Source of the DNA: Bacillota bacterium | GTDB lineage: Bacteria > Bacillota > SHA-98 > UBA4971 | Length of the DNA: 58,128 nucleotides | Reading direction: 5' to 3' | Assembly: GCA_012516125.1 (NCBI GenBank) | Contig: JAAYXB010000005.1 | Location: 1-58,128 of the forward strand | In this document: one piece after another, positions 8,074 to 16,713 of the stretch | Numbering within the stretch: position 1 is the stretch's first letter | Layout of the letters: every line of letters starts with the position of its first letter | Made by a program: the position numbers and the translations under genes | The notes under the pieces: model-generated | What the model was told of the DNA's origin: nothing | What the model saw: only the letters and a program-made list of their open reading frames with translations | The model's database searches: none

Positions 8074-8842
8074 CGATCTTCGCCCCTTCTCCGAGGTACG
8101 CCTCGATCACCCGGGGATCGGTTTGGATCTCACCCGGCGACCCTTCCGTGAGCTTGCGGCCGAAGTTGAGCACGATTATGTTCTCGCAGATTCCCATTAT
8201 GAGGTCCATGCGATGCTCGATGACCAGCACCGTGCAGTTGAACTCCTCGCGTATTCTGCATATGAGGCTCATGAGTTGTTGCGTCTCATCAGGATTCATG
8301 CCCGCGGCGGGTTCGTCGAGGAGCAGGAGCTTGGGCTTCACCGCGAGCGCCCTCGCGATCTCCAGACGCCGCTGGACGCCGTAAGGCAGACTGTGGGCGA
8401 CGCTATTCCGCCACCTCGTAAGGCCCATGACCTCCATCAGCGCGTCGGCGTCTTCGCGCATGCGCCGCTCCTCGGCCTTGAACCCGCGAAGTCTTAGCAC
8501 CGCGTCGGCGATGCTATAGCGGGCATTCCTGTGGCAGGCGGTGAGGATGTTGTTGTACACCGACAATCGCTTGAAGAGGCGTATGTTCTGGAACGTCCGC
8601 GTGATCCCCATGTTGGCGATCACATGGGGTTCGAGGTTGTGAATGGGACGGCCGTCGAATACGATCTCACCGCTGGTAACCTTGTATACGCCCGTTATGA
8701 GGTTGAAGACGGTGGTCTTGCCGGCCCCGTTCGGCCCGATGAGTCCGGATATTGACCCGCGCTTGACCGCAAAGCTGACGTCGCCCACAGCGACAAGGCC
8801 GCCGAACGTTTTGGTAAGGTTTCTTACCTCAAGGATCCCCAT
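8066..8842 (-). CDS. livG: Branched-chain amino acid type ABC transporter ATPase LivG
   Basis: A 258-residue ABC ATPase of the LivG type. Walker A is GPNGAGKTT, the family-specific GITRTFQNIRLF segment follows, the signature is the variant HSLPYGVQRRLEIARAL, and Walker B is LLLLDEPAAGMNPDE, all typical of LivG. It pairs with LivF to power import through LivH and LivM. It is separated from livM by about 180 bp with no gene. Confidence 0.95.
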   Translation of the reverse strand: MGILEVRNLTKTFGGLVAVGDVSFAVKRGSISGLIGPNGAGKTTVFNLITGVYKVTSGEIVFDGRPIHNLEPHVIANMGITRTFQNIRLFKRLSVYNNILTACHRNARYSIADAVLRLRGFKAEERRMREDADALMEVMGLTRWRNSVAHSLPYGVQRRLEIARALAVKPKLLLLDEPAAGMNPDETQQLMSLICRIREEFNCTVLVIEHRMDLIMGICENIIVLNFGRKLTEGSPGEIQTDPRVIEAYLGEGAKIGA

Positions 8843-9025
8843 CAGGCAACCTCCTGCTCCCGCCTGCCGCGCGGTTGCGGCTACAGGTGCCCAGGCTAGT
8901 AGTCTGCTCCAAAACCGCCCGTGCCGCGCCCATGGGACAATCGGTACGCTGCCTAGCTGCGGGTTTGCGGGCTGAGCCTGCAGTCGCTAGAGTCGCGCGC
9001 GAGTTTCGGAGCACGCTTCTAGAAC

Positions 9026-10024
9026 TCAGAATGACGGCTTTATGGATTGCGCAGCCCTGTCTCCGCTCCCGCTCCCGCTCGCGCTCCCGTTCCCGTCCCT
9101 GTCTCCGCCCCTGTCGCCGACGCTTGCTTGCGCCCCTGCTCCGGCCTGTGACTTAGCTGCCGGGTGTAACCGCAAGCCGCGCTGGAGAAGGCTTGCGATA
9201 CCCTTCCAGGTGATCTCCTTGCCGCCCATGAGGCCTTCGGGCCTGCTTATCATGATGAAGATGACCGCTGCCCCGTACACCACGAGCCTCCATAGGGCAA
9301 ACGCCCTCAGTATCTCCGGCAAAGCGGTGAGGAGCAGCGCTCCCAGAACGCTGCCTGAGATGCTCCCTATGCCGCCGAAGATGACTATGATTGTGAGCTC
9401 GGTGGACTTGTTAAGGCTGAACATCTTGGGCTGCAGAAACCCCGTGTAATACCCCACGAGCCCGCCCGCCACGCCGGCGTATACCGCGCTGATGAAGAGG
9501 GAGATCATCTTATACCTGAACGTGTCAATGCCTATCGTTTTGGCCGCCAGTTCCTCTTCTCTTACCGCGATCATGTTCCTGCCATGCCTGGAGTTCACGA
9601 GATTCACGAGCAAGGCGATTCCCACCACGTTCACGAGAGCGACGTTCCACAGGTCGACCCTTATCGGGATGCCGGGCCACCCGCGCGCCCCGCCGAAGGT
9701 CTGCACGTTGTCGAGGATGAGCCTTATCGCCTCCCCGAAACCGAGGGTTGCGATGCAGAAGTAGTCGCCCTTTAGTTTCAGAGTGAGCTTGCCGATGAAC
9801 AGGCTCACGAGGCCTGCTGAAAAGCCTCCGGCGAGGAGGGCGACGGTGAGGGGCAGGCCCATCTTGACCCCCAGGTATGCAGCGGTATAGGCGCCTATCG
9901 CCATGAACCCTGCGTGTCCGAAGGAGAAGAGGCCGGTGAAGCCCGTCAGGAGCGAAAGCCCCAGGACTGCCATGAGGTTTATGCCCGATAGGATCAGGAT
10001 GCCTTTTATGTAGAACCAGTCCAT
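9026..10024 (-). CDS. livM: Branched-chain amino acid type ABC permease LivM with odd C-terminal tail
   Basis: A permease of about 332 residues with the LivM signature GLFSFGHAGFMAIGAY near the N-terminus, the coupling segment AVREEELAAKTIGID and FGGIGSISGSVLGAL. ATG 10024 is preferred because AGGAG lies nine bases upstream; a TTG further upstream is less likely. After the last membrane helix the protein carries a hydrophilic tail of some 40 residues rich in Gly, Ser, Asp and Arg (GNGSASGSGSGD). It is encoded by near-perfect hexamer repeats (GCTCCC on the plus strand, about 9060-9110). The tail is not part of the family and looks like recent repeat expansion. Confidence 0.93.
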   Translation of the reverse strand: MDWFYIKGILILSGINLMAVLGLSLLTGFTGLFSFGHAGFMAIGAYTAAYLGVKMGLPLTVALLAGGFSAGLVSLFIGKLTLKLKGDYFCIATLGFGEAIRLILDNVQTFGGARGWPGIPIRVDLWNVALVNVVGIALLVNLVNSRHGRNMIAVREEELAAKTIGIDTFRYKMISLFISAVYAGVAGGLVGYYTGFLQPKMFSLNKSTELTIIVIFGGIGSISGSVLGALLLTALPEILRAFALWRLVVYGAAVIFIMISRPEGLMGGKEITWKGIASLLQRGLRLHPAAKSQAGAGAQASVGDRGGDRDGNGSASGSGSGDRAAQSIKPSF

Positions 10025-10134
10025 TGCCATCTCTCCTGCGCACAATCCGGCCTAACCCAATCTAGGTGGGCCGCGCCACGGGGCCAGTAACCCTCCCCGG
10101 TGGCTGCCAGGCCTATCGTGGCTACCAGGTCCGT

Positions 10135-11013
10135 CTATGCCTTCTCCTCCGCCGGCTTCCCCATGAGGCCTATGGGGCGGAACACGAGTATCACTATGAG
10201 CAAACTGAAGGAGATGAGGTCTCTGAACTGCGACGAGAAATACCCCGAGACGAGGGTCTCTACGACCCCGAGCACGAGCGACCCGAGGACCGCCCCCGGG
10301 ATGCTTCCGAGCCCTCCGAACACCGCGGCGATGAAGGACTTGATGGTTATCGCCCCCATCTGCGGATAGACCGTGTACTTCATGCCAAAGAGCACGCCGG
10401 CAATCCCCGCGAGCAGGCCCCCGATGGCGAAAACGAGGATTACGATCATGTCGGTGTTGATACCCATCAGGGCGGCGGCGCGCGCGTTGAACGCGGTGGC
10501 CCGGATAGCTTTACCCATCTTCGTGTGGTCGATGAAGTAGACCAGGAGGAGAAGGCACACTGCCGACGTCACGAAGATCATGGTGTCCAGGCGTCCGACG
10601 AAGAGGGGGCCCACCTGAAAGGGGCTGCGGGAGAACACGGCAGGGTAGGTCCTGAACGTCGGCCCGATGGTTGCGATGACGAAGTTCTCAATGAACATTG
10701 AGGCGCCCATGGCCGAGATGATGAAATAAAGGAACGGCGCGTTCCGCATCCGTAGCGGCTTGTACGCGATTCGCTCCACCAGCACCGCCAGGACCGAGGC
10801 CCCCAGTGCGGCCCCGAGGAACGCCGCAGAGAAGGGCAGCTTGAAAAGGGTCAAAAGGAAGAACCCGAAGTAGGAGCCCAGCATTATGATCCCGCCGTGG
10901 GCGAAGTTGCTGAAGTTCATGATGCTGTATACGAGGGAATATCCCACGGCCATCAGGGCGTAAACGCTTCCGATGGACAGGCCGTTTATGAACTGCTGGA
11001 GCAACTGGTCCAT
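10135..11013 (-). CDS. livH: Branched-chain amino acid type ABC permease LivH
   Basis: A permease of about 292 residues with the LivH signatures GLSIGSVYALMAVGYSLVY and NFSNFAHGGIIMLGSY, the coupling loop TAFNARAAALMGIN and FGGLGSIPGAVLGSL. ATG 11013 has AGGAGGG upstream, so the six-residue extension of the longest frame is unlikely to be used. LivH and LivM form the membrane pore. About 490 bp with a strong hairpin separate it from livJ. Confidence 0.95.
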   Translation of the reverse strand: MDQLLQQFINGLSIGSVYALMAVGYSLVYSIMNFSNFAHGGIIMLGSYFGFFLLTLFKLPFSAAFLGAALGASVLAVLVERIAYKPLRMRNAPFLYFIISAMGASMFIENFVIATIGPTFRTYPAVFSRSPFQVGPLFVGRLDTMIFVTSAVCLLLLVYFIDHTKMGKAIRATAFNARAAALMGINTDMIVILVFAIGGLLAGIAGVLFGMKYTVYPQMGAITIKSFIAAVFGGLGSIPGAVLGSLVLGVVETLVSGYFSSQFRDLISFSLLIVILVFRPIGLMGKPAEEKA

Positions 11014-11499
11014 CAAAGCCCTCCTCGCCATATGCAGCGCGATACATGGCGGGATACGCGCGCGCCACTCTGCGTGGCGATGGGGTGCCGCGGCGACGGG
11101 GTGCCAGTGTGCCGGGGTGCCGTGGCGCCGTCTGCGTCACGGTGCGCGGCGCCATCCGCGTCACGGCGCGCGGCGCGGCCGGCAAGGCGGTGGGTCGTCT
11201 GCGGCGACCTTGCCGGCCGGACATACTGCGACGATGATCGGCGTACCAGGAGCCCTAGAAGCTAGCTCCAAAGCCGACTTCTTGCCGAAGACGCGGATCC
11301 TCAAATCGCGTCTACCAGGCACGATGAGGAACTGCCCCTCGTCTGGAGGGCGTTTTGGAGCATTCTTCTAGTATCCGCGGCATCCGGCATCCGGGGCTTT
11401 TGCGCCGCCCTCACCACCGTCCGAGACGTCCGAGGCGTCCGAAGCGCCCGGCACTTCTGGGGCGTCTCGGGCACAGAGGGCTGGCGGGCCCCTCCCGGG
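11014..11499 (-). other. livJ-livH spacer with GC-rich repeats and a hairpin (11177-11218)
   Basis: No gene is seen. The stretch 11090-11180 is built of imperfect GC-rich repeats. A perfect 11-bp inverted repeat, GGCCGGCAAGG at 11177-11187 with CCTTGCCGGCC at 11208-11218, can form a stable hairpin in the operon transcript. Hairpins after the binding-protein gene commonly lower expression of downstream membrane genes, which is the likely role here. Confidence 0.5.
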
Positions 11500-12660
11500 T
11501 TACGGGGCGTACTTCTGCTGGAACACGTAGTTGCCGTTTACGATCTTGATGATGGCAGCCTCTTTGCCCTCTGGGTTATGAGTATTCTTGTCTATACGTA
11601 TTCTGCCTGTTATGCCCTTGATGTCAGTAGTCTCGAGCGCGTCCCTGATGGCCACCGGGTCAAAGCTGCCTGCCCTCTTCACGGCGTCTACGAACATCAG
11701 GAACGCATCGTGGGCCAGGTAACCGTTGAGTTCCACCTTTCGGTTGTATTTCTTCATGTACCGCTGCTTGAAGTCCTGCACCTCAGGGTCCTCGAAGTCC
11801 AGGTGGTTCACGATGTAGCTACCCTCGATAGCGTCCTTTGCCATCTCGAGGAGCACCTCGGAGGGCCAACCGTCGCCGCCCATGAGCACGCACTTTATGC
11901 CGAGTTCGCGCGCCTGGTTGGCGCTGAGGGCCACCTCTTTGAAGAAGTAAGGCATGAAAATGACCTCGGGGTTCGCTGCCTTTATCTTTGACAGCTGCGG
12001 ACGGAAGTCCGTGTCACCAAACTTGAAGGCCTCCTTGGCGACGATCTTGCCGCCCTTCTGGGTGAAGGTCTTGATGAAGAACTCCGTCAGGCCCTGGGAG
12101 TAATCGTCGGCAACGTCATAGAGCACCGCGGCCTTCCTGAACTTGAGGACATCGTATGCGTAGCCCGCCGCGACCGCCCCCTGGTATGGGTCGATGAAGC
12201 AGACCCTGAAATTGAACGGCTTGACCTTTCCGTCCACCACGGTCACCTTGGGGTTCGTGGCAACGGTCGCGATGTCGGGGACCTTCATCTCTTCAAGGAT
12301 GGAGGAAATGGGGATCGCCTGGCCGCTGGCGTTGGGGCCGATGATGGTGACGACCTTGTCCTGGCTGGTGAGGCGCCGCACGGCGTTGACCGCCTCCATC
12401 GCGTCGCCGCGCGTGTCGTAGCCTATCACTTCGAGCTTCCGACCGAGGAGCCCGCCGGCCGCGTTAAGCTCTTCAACCAGCATCTTCACGGTGTTGAACT
12501 CGCACTGGCCCCACACAGCCTGGTCGCCTGTGAGAGAGCCGATCCAGCCGATCTTGACCACCTGGCCTTTGTCCTGCGCCGCCGCAACCGGGAGCAAGAA
12601 GGTGAGCGAAAGCGCGACACACAGGGCCACTACTACACTTCTTCCTGGCTTGCCTGACAT
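11500..12660 (-). CDS. livJ: Branched-chain amino acid type substrate-binding protein LivJ
   Basis: A periplasmic-binding-protein type I of about 386 residues, exported. The N-terminus has basic residues and a hydrophobic core (VVVALCVALSLTFLLPVAAA), then the mature part KIGWIGSLTGDQAVWGQ, GPNASGQAIPISSILEEM and FIDPYQGAVAAGYAYDVL typical of LivJ/UrtA proteins. ATG 12660 is chosen because GGGAG lies about eight bases upstream; the GTG at 12669 overlaps that site. It is the first gene of the liv operon. The ligand could be a branched-chain or other amino acid, an amide or a related acid. Confidence 0.93.
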   Translation of the reverse strand: MSGKPGRSVVVALCVALSLTFLLPVAAAQDKGQVVKIGWIGSLTGDQAVWGQCEFNTVKMLVEELNAAGGLLGRKLEVIGYDTRGDAMEAVNAVRRLTSQDKVVTIIGPNASGQAIPISSILEEMKVPDIATVATNPKVTVVDGKVKPFNFRVCFIDPYQGAVAAGYAYDVLKFRKAAVLYDVADDYSQGLTEFFIKTFTQKGGKIVAKEAFKFGDTDFRPQLSKIKAANPEVIFMPYFFKEVALSANQARELGIKCVLMGGDGWPSEVLLEMAKDAIEGSYIVNHLDFEDPEVQDFKQRYMKKYNRKVELNGYLAHDAFLMFVDAVKRAGSFDPVAIRDALETTDIKGITGRIRIDKNTHNPEGKEAAIIKIVNGNYVFQQKYAP

Positions 12661-13078
12661 CGATCTCACTCCCTTTCCAAGAAATGGGGCAATCTACGGT
12701 TATATTCTAACAGGCGGAGACATGCTCGGTCAATTACCAACACTGTGTATTGCGTAAGGTACTCCTTCTACGGTTGTGTGGATACCCGAGCCCGGACTCG
12801 AGAAATCGCTTTCGACGGCGGGCCACGAACGCAGAGCACGCTTGGCGCGCTTGGGATGTGCCCGAACGAATCAATGAATTGAACTTCGACCGCCGGGACT
12901 TCAATAGCATTTCTCGTACTTTAGGCCGCTCCCGTACTAAGCTGTTCACCACCGTGTTATAGGTAACCAGGTTCGAATCCACAACAATGGCTTTGCCCAC
13001 GCTATGCTCGCCTGGATGGTAGGTAGCTGCAAGCCCATATCAAGAGACGAGTGCCAGTCCAAGAATCCAAGAAAAGCG
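12661..13078. other. Intergenic region with degraded repeat 'A' (12954-13020)
   Basis: This divergent spacer between livJ (minus) and the EIIC-like gene (plus) has no convincing gene. Bases 12954-13020 are the best-preserved copy of repeat A, whose minus strand reads GKAIVVDSNLVTYNT. An open minus-strand frame continues from it to about 12734, but I recognise nothing in it. Confidence 0.5.
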
Positions 13079-13143
13079 TTGATCTTGCCACGGTTGATGA
13101 TATAATTGTATGTGACCGGATGTCCAGATGTACGGACATCTGG
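13079..13143 (+). promoter_or_regulatory. Promoter with overlapping palindromic operator
   Basis: A -35 box TTGATC (13079-13084) and a perfect -10 box TATAAT (13101-13106) are spaced by 16 bases. Just after the expected start point is a perfect palindrome, CCAGATGT at 13124-13131 with ACATCTGG at 13136-13143. An overlapping pair, GATGTCC at 13119-13125 and GGACATC at 13134-13140, lies in the same place. This suits a repressor site, probably for the GntR/UTRA protein encoded three genes downstream. Confidence 0.65.
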
Positions 13144-13189
13144 CAAGGGCCCACACACGGCACGAAAAACCACACGAGGAGGGAATCTT

Positions 13190-14755
13190 ATGCCCAAGCG
13201 CATCGCTCTAATCGGCTCAAGCGGCGGAAACCTGTACAACCTCGGAGGCAAAGACCCTGTAAACCTCATAGACGAGATCCTGAAACAGGCGGACGCTGCC
13301 GGTGTAGAAGTTGCAAGCGTGCTGTTCATAGGAGCAAAGGCTTCGATGGATCAGGCTGGGCCTGACACTCCGGCAGCCCTTTATGTGCTCGAGGACGGCC
13401 AGCCGAAGGTCTCCTTCAACGGGACCCTTTCGCAGGTCAATGAGAAAGCCAGAGAACTCGATGCGGGAATAGCCAGGTCGATCGAGTCGGGCCAAATCGA
13501 TGGGCTCTTTTTGGTGAGTTCGGACCCAGACGGCGTAAACAGAGAGAGCATTCGGGCTGCCGCACGCAGAAAACTCGTCGTGGTTGGTACGGGTGGCACC
13601 TCGATGGCCAAAGCCCAGTCTCTCGGGCTCACCGTGATCTCCGTATCAGGCACCACGGGAACCACCAACCGGACACGAGCCATAGCCGGGATGTCTGCCC
13701 TGGCAAGACACTGGGGCCTGAAGTACCGGCCAGCCATAGGTAAGACTCAGGCTGGCTCACCTACATCTCAAGGGAGTCCGTGGCAGCGAGTCAACTTCCG
13801 CGGTATCATGATGGCCTCTCTACCAGGCTTTATCGCCATGGCGCTCACCCTGGCTATCGGCAAGATCCCTGGGTTTAAGATCTTCGGAACCATTTTTGAT
13901 ACCATGATAGCAGCTTTGCCGGTGATCGTGGCAGCGGTCGCCGCAAAGCAGGTCTCCGGCCTCGATGAGGTAGCGATAGTGGCGGGAGTCGTGGCTGGTA
14001 CGCTATCGACAAAGGGCGGAATCATAGGCGGAATCATCGGAGGTGTGCTTGCAGGGCTGCTTGTACCATATCTCCTCAGCCTATGTTTCAATTGGCGTTT
14101 CCCGGCGACCACCGCCAACATCGTGGCGGGTGGTTTGTCGGGGCTGGGTTCTGGGCTCTTGGTTTACTTCCTCATCGCTCCCGTCGCCCTCTGGGCAGGA
14201 AATGGCATCAGGACGCTGATAAGCACCCTCGTGGGCATCAATGCTATAGCAGCAGGGGCGGTCGCGGGTTTTCTCATATGGCCCGCGATCATTGGGGGAG
14301 TCTACCACGCCGCTATACTGCCCATAGTTCTCCTGGAGATGGAGAAGACAGGTAACAGCTTCCTGGGCGCGATAGACATGACAGGACTCGTCATGGTGTC
14401 CGCGGGCATCACCCTGGCAAACATCATCTACCCCAGGACAAGAGACGAAGCGACGGTCGCCGCTCCGGGATTCATGGTCAATGTGGGATTCGGCACATTC
14501 GTCGAAGCGGCTTATCCGTTCATGTTCTCGGACAGGCTCGTCTTTGGCGGAGCCCTGTTATCCGCGGCATTAGCAGGCGCGTTCGTGGGTGCCTTTAACG
14601 TAAGAGGCACGGCTTACGTTCCTTCCGTGGTTGCCCCAGCCATGTCCAACAACCCGTTGGGATTCCTTGTGTCGATGGCGGTAGCCATGGGCGCGGCATT
14701 CTTCTTCACCCTGATAGCGAACAAGAGGGCGAGAGGCCGTTCAAACCGAAGCTGA
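13190..14755 (+). CDS. PTS EIIC-like membrane protein with an extra soluble N-terminal domain
   Basis: A 521-residue protein; ATG 13190 follows GAGGAGGGA. Residues 1 to about 180 form a soluble, probably Rossmann-like domain (RIALIGSSGGNLYNL, LDAGIARSIESGQIDGLFLVSS, LVVVGTGGTSMAKA, VSGTTGTTNRTRAI). Residues about 205-515 form a membrane domain of roughly ten helices resembling fructose/sugar PTS EIIC proteins (GGIIGGIIGGVLAGLLVPY, GGVYHAAILPIVLLEME, GFGTFVEAAYPFMFSDR). No EIIA, EIIB or HPr gene is near. The N-terminal domain has no obvious EIIB cysteine motif. It probably moves or senses a small sugar-like molecule with the enzymes encoded downstream. Confidence 0.75.
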   Translation: MPKRIALIGSSGGNLYNLGGKDPVNLIDEILKQADAAGVEVASVLFIGAKASMDQAGPDTPAALYVLEDGQPKVSFNGTLSQVNEKARELDAGIARSIESGQIDGLFLVSSDPDGVNRESIRAAARRKLVVVGTGGTSMAKAQSLGLTVISVSGTTGTTNRTRAIAGMSALARHWGLKYRPAIGKTQAGSPTSQGSPWQRVNFRGIMMASLPGFIAMALTLAIGKIPGFKIFGTIFDTMIAALPVIVAAVAAKQVSGLDEVAIVAGVVAGTLSTKGGIIGGIIGGVLAGLLVPYLLSLCFNWRFPATTANIVAGGLSGLGSGLLVYFLIAPVALWAGNGIRTLISTLVGINAIAAGAVAGFLIWPAIIGGVYHAAILPIVLLEMEKTGNSFLGAIDMTGLVMVSAGITLANIIYPRTRDEATVAAPGFMVNVGFGTFVEAAYPFMFSDRLVFGGALLSAALAGAFVGAFNVRGTAYVPSVVAPAMSNNPLGFLVSMAVAMGAAFFFTLIANKRARGRSNRS

Positions 14756-14777
14756 TCTTCCGGAACTCGTTGGGAGC

Positions 14778-14801
14778 GGGGCGGACCAAGGAGACCGCCC
14801 C
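14778..14801 (+). terminator. GC hairpin after the EIIC-like gene
   Basis: A 7-bp perfect stem, GGGGCGG at 14778-14784 with CCGCCCC at 14795-14801, begins 23 bases after the stop codon. It has no T-run, so it is more likely a transcript-stabilising or attenuating hairpin inside the operon than a full terminator. Confidence 0.4.
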
Positions 14802-14928
14802 TGTTCCCACTGGAACGTGGGGGGTCCCGTATCAATACCGCCAGACACTGGGTGTAGCTGGCTATCATGGCCATGAGTTGTGAACCATGTCACCTGGCTA
14901 AGGTCACTCGCGGTGCACACAAAACACA

Positions 14929-15813
14929 ATGAATCGTTGGGGGGCGCTTTCCATGATTCGCGGGGACATGAATCGTAAACGCCAAATCGCCATGAGGAAG
15001 GTACTTTCAGCCATCAAGATGCATGGCGGCACGACTCTTCTCTCCACTGGCATTACTGGAGACGACGCGCGGCTGGCAAAGGCCGCGGTGGACGCAGGGG
15101 CGCGGATGCTGGAACCCAATCATCCTGCGGTTGCTCTGGCAAGGGGTTACCGAGGCGTAACGAACATGCACGACGCGGAGGCCATCAGGCACGAGATATC
15201 CATCGAGCAAATGGCCGAAGTCACAGCGGGCGTCCGTAAGGTGGTGGGACCGGAGATATTCATCACCGTAGGAATACCGGGAGGCTTCACCGAGGTCTTG
15301 CCCCGGCCCCTTTCGGAAGAGGACGTAAGGCTCATAGCCGAAGCGGGAGCTGACGGGCTCCATGTGCACAAGAGTGACCTGGACGACCTGAGAGAGGTCG
15401 TGGAGCTTGCTCATGCCAATGGTCTTCTGGTAGACGCGTACGTGGCTCATCCTGCTGATCTCCATCCTTTTGGAATTCCTGCGGAAACGACGGAGGAAGT
15501 CAGGGATACGGCGAAGAAAATGGAATCCATAGGCGTCGACATGATCGGCCTCATGACAGGCATGAGCTATGAAGGAGTCGAGGCGGGTCAGATTCCCTCG
15601 CTAATCAGGGAAAGGCTTACGGCCCTCGTGACATCGGTCAATACTCCCACCCTGGCAGAAGGCGGCATCAACTTGCAGAACTTCAGGGCATTCAGGGAGA
15701 CCGGAGTGAACATCCTGGTTGTCGGGACGGCGTTCGACGATATCGCCAGGCAGGCAGTCAGGGATACGGTGAGGGTTTTTCTGCGGAACGGGGCTGAACA
15801 GGACCAGCCATAA
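14929..15813 (+). CDS. Unrecognised TIM-barrel-like enzyme linked to the EIIC-like protein
   Basis: I cannot assign a family with certainty. The protein has alternating beta/alpha segments typical of a (beta/alpha)8 barrel: STGITGDDARLAKAAVDAGA, EIFITVGIPGGFTEVLP, AEAGADGLHVHKSDLDDL, LVDAYVAHPADLHPFG, IGVDMIGLMTG and a C-terminal phosphate-site-like NILVVGTAFDDIARQA. The VAEGGINLQN-like segment also recalls phosphate-binding barrels such as HisA and PdxJ, but it is not one of those. ATG 14953 or 14968 are alternative starts, as no strong binding site marks 14929. Co-occurrence with a HisB-like enzyme suggests a phosphorylated intermediate. Confidence 0.65.
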   Translation: MNRWGALSMIRGDMNRKRQIAMRKVLSAIKMHGGTTLLSTGITGDDARLAKAAVDAGARMLEPNHPAVALARGYRGVTNMHDAEAIRHEISIEQMAEVTAGVRKVVGPEIFITVGIPGGFTEVLPRPLSEEDVRLIAEAGADGLHVHKSDLDDLREVVELAHANGLLVDAYVAHPADLHPFGIPAETTEEVRDTAKKMESIGVDMIGLMTGMSYEGVEAGQIPSLIRERLTALVTSVNTPTLAEGGINLQNFRAFRETGVNILVVGTAFDDIARQAVRDTVRVFLRNGAEQDQP

Positions 15814-15845
15814 AACTCAGGAAAGGGAAAGGACGGACCGGATGG

Positions 15846-16583
15846 GTGATTGACCGGACAAGTCCCGTGCCTCTGTACTACCAGATAGCTCAGACCTTGA
15901 GAGAGCGGATAAGGGCAGGTGAATGGCTGCCTGGGCACAGGGTCCCGCCTGAATACGAGCTGACCCGGGAGTTCGGAGTGTCCAGGTATACTATCAGACA
16001 GGCCTTGTCGTCTCTGGAAAAGGACGGTCTGATATACAGGCAAGCAGGACTGGGCACCTTCGTTCGGTCTGAAAAGTACAGCTATCCCCTCTCTTTTCTT
16101 CAGGGGTTTACAGAGCAAATGGAGCAGAGAGGGCTCGTGCCTTCCTCGAAGGTACTTTTGCTTGAGAAGAAGGTACCCGAGCCCTTTCTCCGTTCATCTC
16201 TTGCTCTGGCCGAGGGGAAAGAGGTGTGGGAACTAAGACGACTCAGGCTCGCTAATGGCGAGCCCATGGCACTGGAAACAATGTTCTTGTCAGTGGGGAT
16301 AGCGCCGTCTCTGGACAAGGAGGACCTGGAGAAGATCTCAGTCTATCGGCTTGTCGAGGGTAAACTGGGGTACAAAATAGTCGGCGCGACTCAGACGATC
16401 GAGGCCGAGATCCCTCCCCCGGAGGTGGTGAGGCTCCTTGACATTCAGCCGGGTAGCCCTGTGTTGAGAATGAAGAATGTGACCTATCTCGAGAACATGC
16501 ATCCTCTTTGCTTCGTGGACTGCTACTACAGGGCGGACAGGTACATATTCAGCGTCAGCGTGCCAAGACGGAGGATGCCCTGA
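15846..16583 (+). CDS. GntR-family regulator with UTRA ligand domain
   Basis: A 245-residue HutC/FarR-type regulator. The winged helix-turn-helix occupies residues 1-72 (PLYYQIAQTLRERIRAGEW, LTREFGVSRYTIRQALSSLE, GTFV). A UTRA effector domain covers about 95-240 (WELRRLRLANGEPMALE, LDIQPGSPVLRMKN, DCYYRADRYIF). It starts with GTG 15846, 32 bases after the previous gene. UTRA domains usually bind phosphorylated sugars or histidine/urocanate-like molecules. It is the likely regulator of its own operon through the palindrome at 13119-13143. Confidence 0.9.
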   Translation: MIDRTSPVPLYYQIAQTLRERIRAGEWLPGHRVPPEYELTREFGVSRYTIRQALSSLEKDGLIYRQAGLGTFVRSEKYSYPLSFLQGFTEQMEQRGLVPSSKVLLLEKKVPEPFLRSSLALAEGKEVWELRRLRLANGEPMALETMFLSVGIAPSLDKEDLEKISVYRLVEGKLGYKIVGATQTIEAEIPPPEVVRLLDIQPGSPVLRMKNVTYLENMHPLCFVDCYYRADRYIFSVSVPRRRMP

Positions 16584-16713
16584 GCGTTTCGCCTCACAGG
16601 GACGCCCCATCGGGAGTGCGACACCGGTGCCTCATGCCGGCTCAACACCTGGGACGACGGCGGCTAGTTGTGAGGAGACCCTTGGGCTTGCAAGGCTTGC
16701 AAGAGGTGATCGC

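Noticed and set aside
12969-12979. GGTTCGAATCC, identical to a tRNA T-arm
   Set aside because: No acceptor stem, D-arm or anticodon arm can be built around it, and the motif belongs to degenerate repeat A, which occurs elsewhere with mismatches in this segment.
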